Assembly (NCBI GenBank): GCA_000622025.1 | Contig: JHWU01000007.1 | Span: 243,771-307,770 of the forward strand | Length of the DNA: 64,000 nt | From: Lachnospiraceae bacterium AD3010 | GTDB lineage: Bacteria; Bacillota; Clostridia; Lachnospirales; Lachnospiraceae | Reading direction: 5' to 3' | Part shown: positions 62,506 through 64,000 of the stretch, piece after piece | Numbering within the stretch: position 1 is the stretch's first letter | Layout of the letters: each line of letters begins with the position of its first letter | Notes under the pieces: generated by a model | What the model was told of the DNA's origin: nothing | The model's database searches: none | The model's input: the letters and a program-made list of their open reading frames with translations, nothing else | Position numbers and translations under genes: made by a program

Positions 62506-62670
62506 ATGTCAAACAGAGATTATATAAAACTTAATATGGATGAACTTGATAAGGTTGTTGGCGGAGTCAGAGTTTTAGGAAACTCAGGGCAGACCGGTAA
62601 TATTGATCCAATCATCATTGCAGATCCCGTAGGCATCCCCCGTGGCGGCAGAGTACAGGTGAGGGTATAA
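62506..62670 (+). CDS. Double-glycine leader peptide (candidate bacteriocin/RiPP precursor)
   Basis: 54 aa. The leader MSNRDYIKLNMDELDKVVGG (1-20) ends in GG and matches the LSxEELxxVxGG type cleaved by C39 peptidase/ABC exporters. The core is 34 aa, without Cys, Ser/Thr-poor except for SGQTG, and contains IDPIIIADPVG and PRGGRV. The ribosome site AGGAGG lies 8 nt before ATG, which makes translation very plausible. No modifying enzyme or C39 transporter is in the window. It may be a class II-like peptide, a signalling peptide or a RiPP whose enzymes lie elsewhere. Confidence 0.62.
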   Translation: MSNRDYIKLNMDELDKVVGGVRVLGNSGQTGNIDPIIIADPVGIPRGGRVQVRV

Positions 62671-62678
62671 TTTGCCGG

Positions 62679-62746
62679 GAAGTCAATGGGGACGGTTCTC
62701 TCTGACTCCCATCCGGGAGTCAGAGAGAACCGTCCCCATTGACTTC
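62679..62746. repeat. REP-type perfect 32-bp hairpin
   Basis: Arms 62679-62710 and 62715-62746 are perfectly complementary with a 4-nt loop. They contain GGGGACGGTTCT, shared with the repeat at the 3' end of the nearby transposase. It lies 8 bp after the peptide stop and ends 8 bp before the convergent HExxH gene's stop, so it can terminate both. Confidence 0.9.
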
Positions 62747-62754
62747 CATTGACT

Positions 62755-63609
62755 TCACCAGAGTGTTTCCATTTTCTCTTCAAGCATTATTGCAAGCTCG
62801 TACGGATCTGCCTCTGGATGTTCTGCCGCGATCGATGAGAAGCTGTCCAATACTCCCGACACCTTCTGCGTCAGCCTTACATCAACATCCGAATAGTTCT
62901 CAAGCCTTCCTCCGGTATATGTGTCTCCTTCGATACCGAGGAAGAGTTTCCCCATATCAGGATCATACTTTCCAAAGGCTGCAGCTATCCCAACTGCATC
63001 CGCTACAAGCTCATCCCATACCGCATCCTTTTTTTCTGGATACAACTTCCGGCATATAAAATGCGTACATTCATGATACTTCCTGATCTTTGACGAAAGA
63101 GCTGTCCATTCTTTGTCAGATAGTTCAAGCTTTGCCGCCGGCACCGCACTGTACGGTCCAATTGACAGGATTATGAGTGTGTCCTTAAAATTCCTCCTAT
63201 CCGAGGTAAAGCGCCCAAACTCCTCCTTCCAGGCTTTCACGGCGTCCTCCTTATTACCAAGGCTTTCCAGAAACTTGATTTTATGCCGTTCGATCTTTCT
63301 CCAATTGATGACGCCATCCAGTATTGATGCTCCCTGTGTGTCCGGGATATCCACCATCTCGCAGCGGTATGCCATGATCCGTAAAAAGGTCACAAAATCC
63401 TCACGCCTTCCAAGCGTAATGACGCTTACTTTACCCGCAGGGGTTTCTTCGTAAGTTATGCTATCCTCATCACTTGTTATGAAGTGAGACAGATCCCGCG
63501 AATCGGGTTCAAGACCGCGTTGTACGATATCAAGATATTTCTCTTTAGCTCCGCCTCCCGGAACCACAAAGAGCTGCCGGTATGTATCCGCAAGGGTTTC
63601 TATCACCAT
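62755..63609 (-). CDS. HExxH metallopeptidase-like hypothetical protein
   Basis: 284 aa. Central HECTH (179-183), with Glu200 and Asp204 (WDELVAD) as possible third ligands, as in zincin or gluzincin peptidases. No signal peptide or membrane helix, so it would act in the cytosol. No family recognised for the rest. Ribosome site AAGAGG before ATG. It is convergent with the double-glycine peptide gene across a perfect hairpin, which raises but does not show a link. Confidence 0.6.
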   Translation of the reverse strand: MVIETLADTYRQLFVVPGGGAKEKYLDIVQRGLEPDSRDLSHFITSDEDSITYEETPAGKVSVITLGRREDFVTFLRIMAYRCEMVDIPDTQGASILDGVINWRKIERHKIKFLESLGNKEDAVKAWKEEFGRFTSDRRNFKDTLIILSIGPYSAVPAAKLELSDKEWTALSSKIRKYHECTHFICRKLYPEKKDAVWDELVADAVGIAAAFGKYDPDMGKLFLGIEGDTYTGGRLENYSDVDVRLTQKVSGVLDSFSSIAAEHPEADPYELAIMLEEKMETLW

Positions 63610-63631
63610 TCTGTAATCCTCTTGTTTAGTT

Positions 63632-63656
63632 CAATCAGGGGACGGTTCTGTGATTG
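63632..63656. repeat. REP-type palindrome, second copy
   Basis: CAATCAGGGGACGGTTCTGTG and TATTG ends form a CAATCA..TGATTG palindrome with the same GGGGACGGTTCT core as 62679-62746. It holds the stop codon of the transposase remnant. Confidence 0.85.
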
Positions 63657-64000
63657 ACTTTCTGAATGACATAATACGTTATCCCCGTCAGTCGACTTAT
63701 CTGCCTTATTGATGCACCGGTTTTTTCAATTTCCCAATGCATTCGTTTTGAATGTCAACCGGCAAACGCTGAAAAGATGTCACATTGTCACATCCTGTCA
63801 TATCCATAATTATCTTTTTTGCCTGCTTATCAGTTGCATGCCATGTTCGCGTCTTCTGTATTTCCATACATTCTTCCGCAACATACTCATTACTTGTTTT
63901 CACTACAGTTTTTCTGGAAATAAACTGTTCAACATAATCTATATCCACCAGATTCTGTTGCCAGAGATATTCCCTGAAACTGCTGTACGGATAATCCCCC
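63635..64000 (-). pseudogene. REP-associated tyrosine transposase (RAYT), 3' end, frameshifted
   Basis: On the minus strand from the window edge: DYPYSSFREYLWQQNLVDID... (typical RAYT PYSSYREYLG-like region), then MDMTGCDNVTSFQ, and after a one-base shift at an A6 run (63721-63726) TGASIRQISRLTGI, the family's HTH tail. The zero frame stops at 63706; the shifted frame ends at 63635 in the REP palindrome. The HUH/Y1 catalytic part is outside. Either a point frameshift pseudogene or a programmed -1 slip on poly-A. Confidence 0.8.

Noticed and set aside
1..64000. tRNA, rRNA or known riboswitches
   Set aside because: No cloverleaf or conserved riboswitch core was found by eye on either strand; a covariance-model search would be needed to exclude them.

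Overview
The window looks like a chromosomal segment of an anaerobic Gram-positive member of Clostridia, most likely Lachnospiraceae. The reasons are the AGGAGG-type ribosome sites, ScpA/ScpB, Rex, an ABC-F protein, a biotin-dependent Na+-pump decarboxylase operon, eukaryotic-type NADP isocitrate dehydrogenase, BspA-type leucine-rich-repeat surface proteins with an NTPKTGD-type sorting signal, and the DUF1015/serA/serC cluster. This assignment comes from gene content, not from a database search. Nearly all genes lie on the minus strand. The plus-strand genes are aroC, a heme-binding-like gene (49799-50323) and a small group near 61.5-62.7 kb.

Layout by region: 1-2.7 kb, Na+-pumping decarboxylase operon (carboxyltransferase, OadG-like, biotin carrier, start of OadB). 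2.9-12.8 kb, housekeeping genes (TlpA-like thioredoxin, scpB-scpA, metallophosphoesterase, yebC, CBS/CorC protein, alr, nnr, a coiled-coil unknown, rex). 13-16.4 kb, ABC-F ATPase and isocitrate dehydrogenase. 16.7-30.4 kb, four LRR/Ig-like secreted proteins with a MATE exporter and hypB. 30.6-37.3 kb, mscS, glgB, DUF1015, serA, serC. 37.6-42.2 kb, ilvB, ilvD, leuB. 42.2-47.9 kb, yajC, tgt, an M15 peptidase and a large PAS-GGDEF-EAL protein. 48.3-49.4 kb, aroC on the plus strand, flanked on both sides by palindromic non-coding elements. 50.3-54.1 kb, potABCD. 54.1-60 kb, lactonase-like beta-propeller, hypA, trpS, DUF5662, TraX-like, and a GlgX-family protein that has lost its catalytic residues. 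60-64 kb, a disordered secreted-size unknown, two small membrane proteins, a tiny double-glycine-leader peptide, an HExxH protein and the 3' end of a REP-associated tyrosine transposase (RAYT) with REP-type hairpins.

The non-coding space is unusual. At least fourteen intergenic regions carry one dispersed palindromic repeat (core GTCATYCTGAG...GAAGRATCTT), often expanded into short tandem arrays of 19-42 bp units. Other repeat families overlap it: a GTCACTTGCGG/CCGCAAGTGAC hairpin around ilvB, a 15-bp minisatellite upstream of rex, two 250-290 bp terminal-inverted-repeat elements on either side of aroC, and GGGGACGGTTCT REP hairpins next to the RAYT.

The most novel candidates are (a) the 54-codon gg-leader peptide at 62506-62670 facing a convergent HExxH metallopeptidase-like gene across a perfect 32-bp hairpin; (b) the RAYT/REP pair at the window edge, with a frameshift at an A6 run; (c) the catalytically dead GlgX homologue, apparently expressed from a leaderless promoter; (d) the aroC-flanking palindromic elements; and (e) DUF1015 with a ParB/Srx-like DGHHR motif directly upstream of glgB and next to serA-serC.
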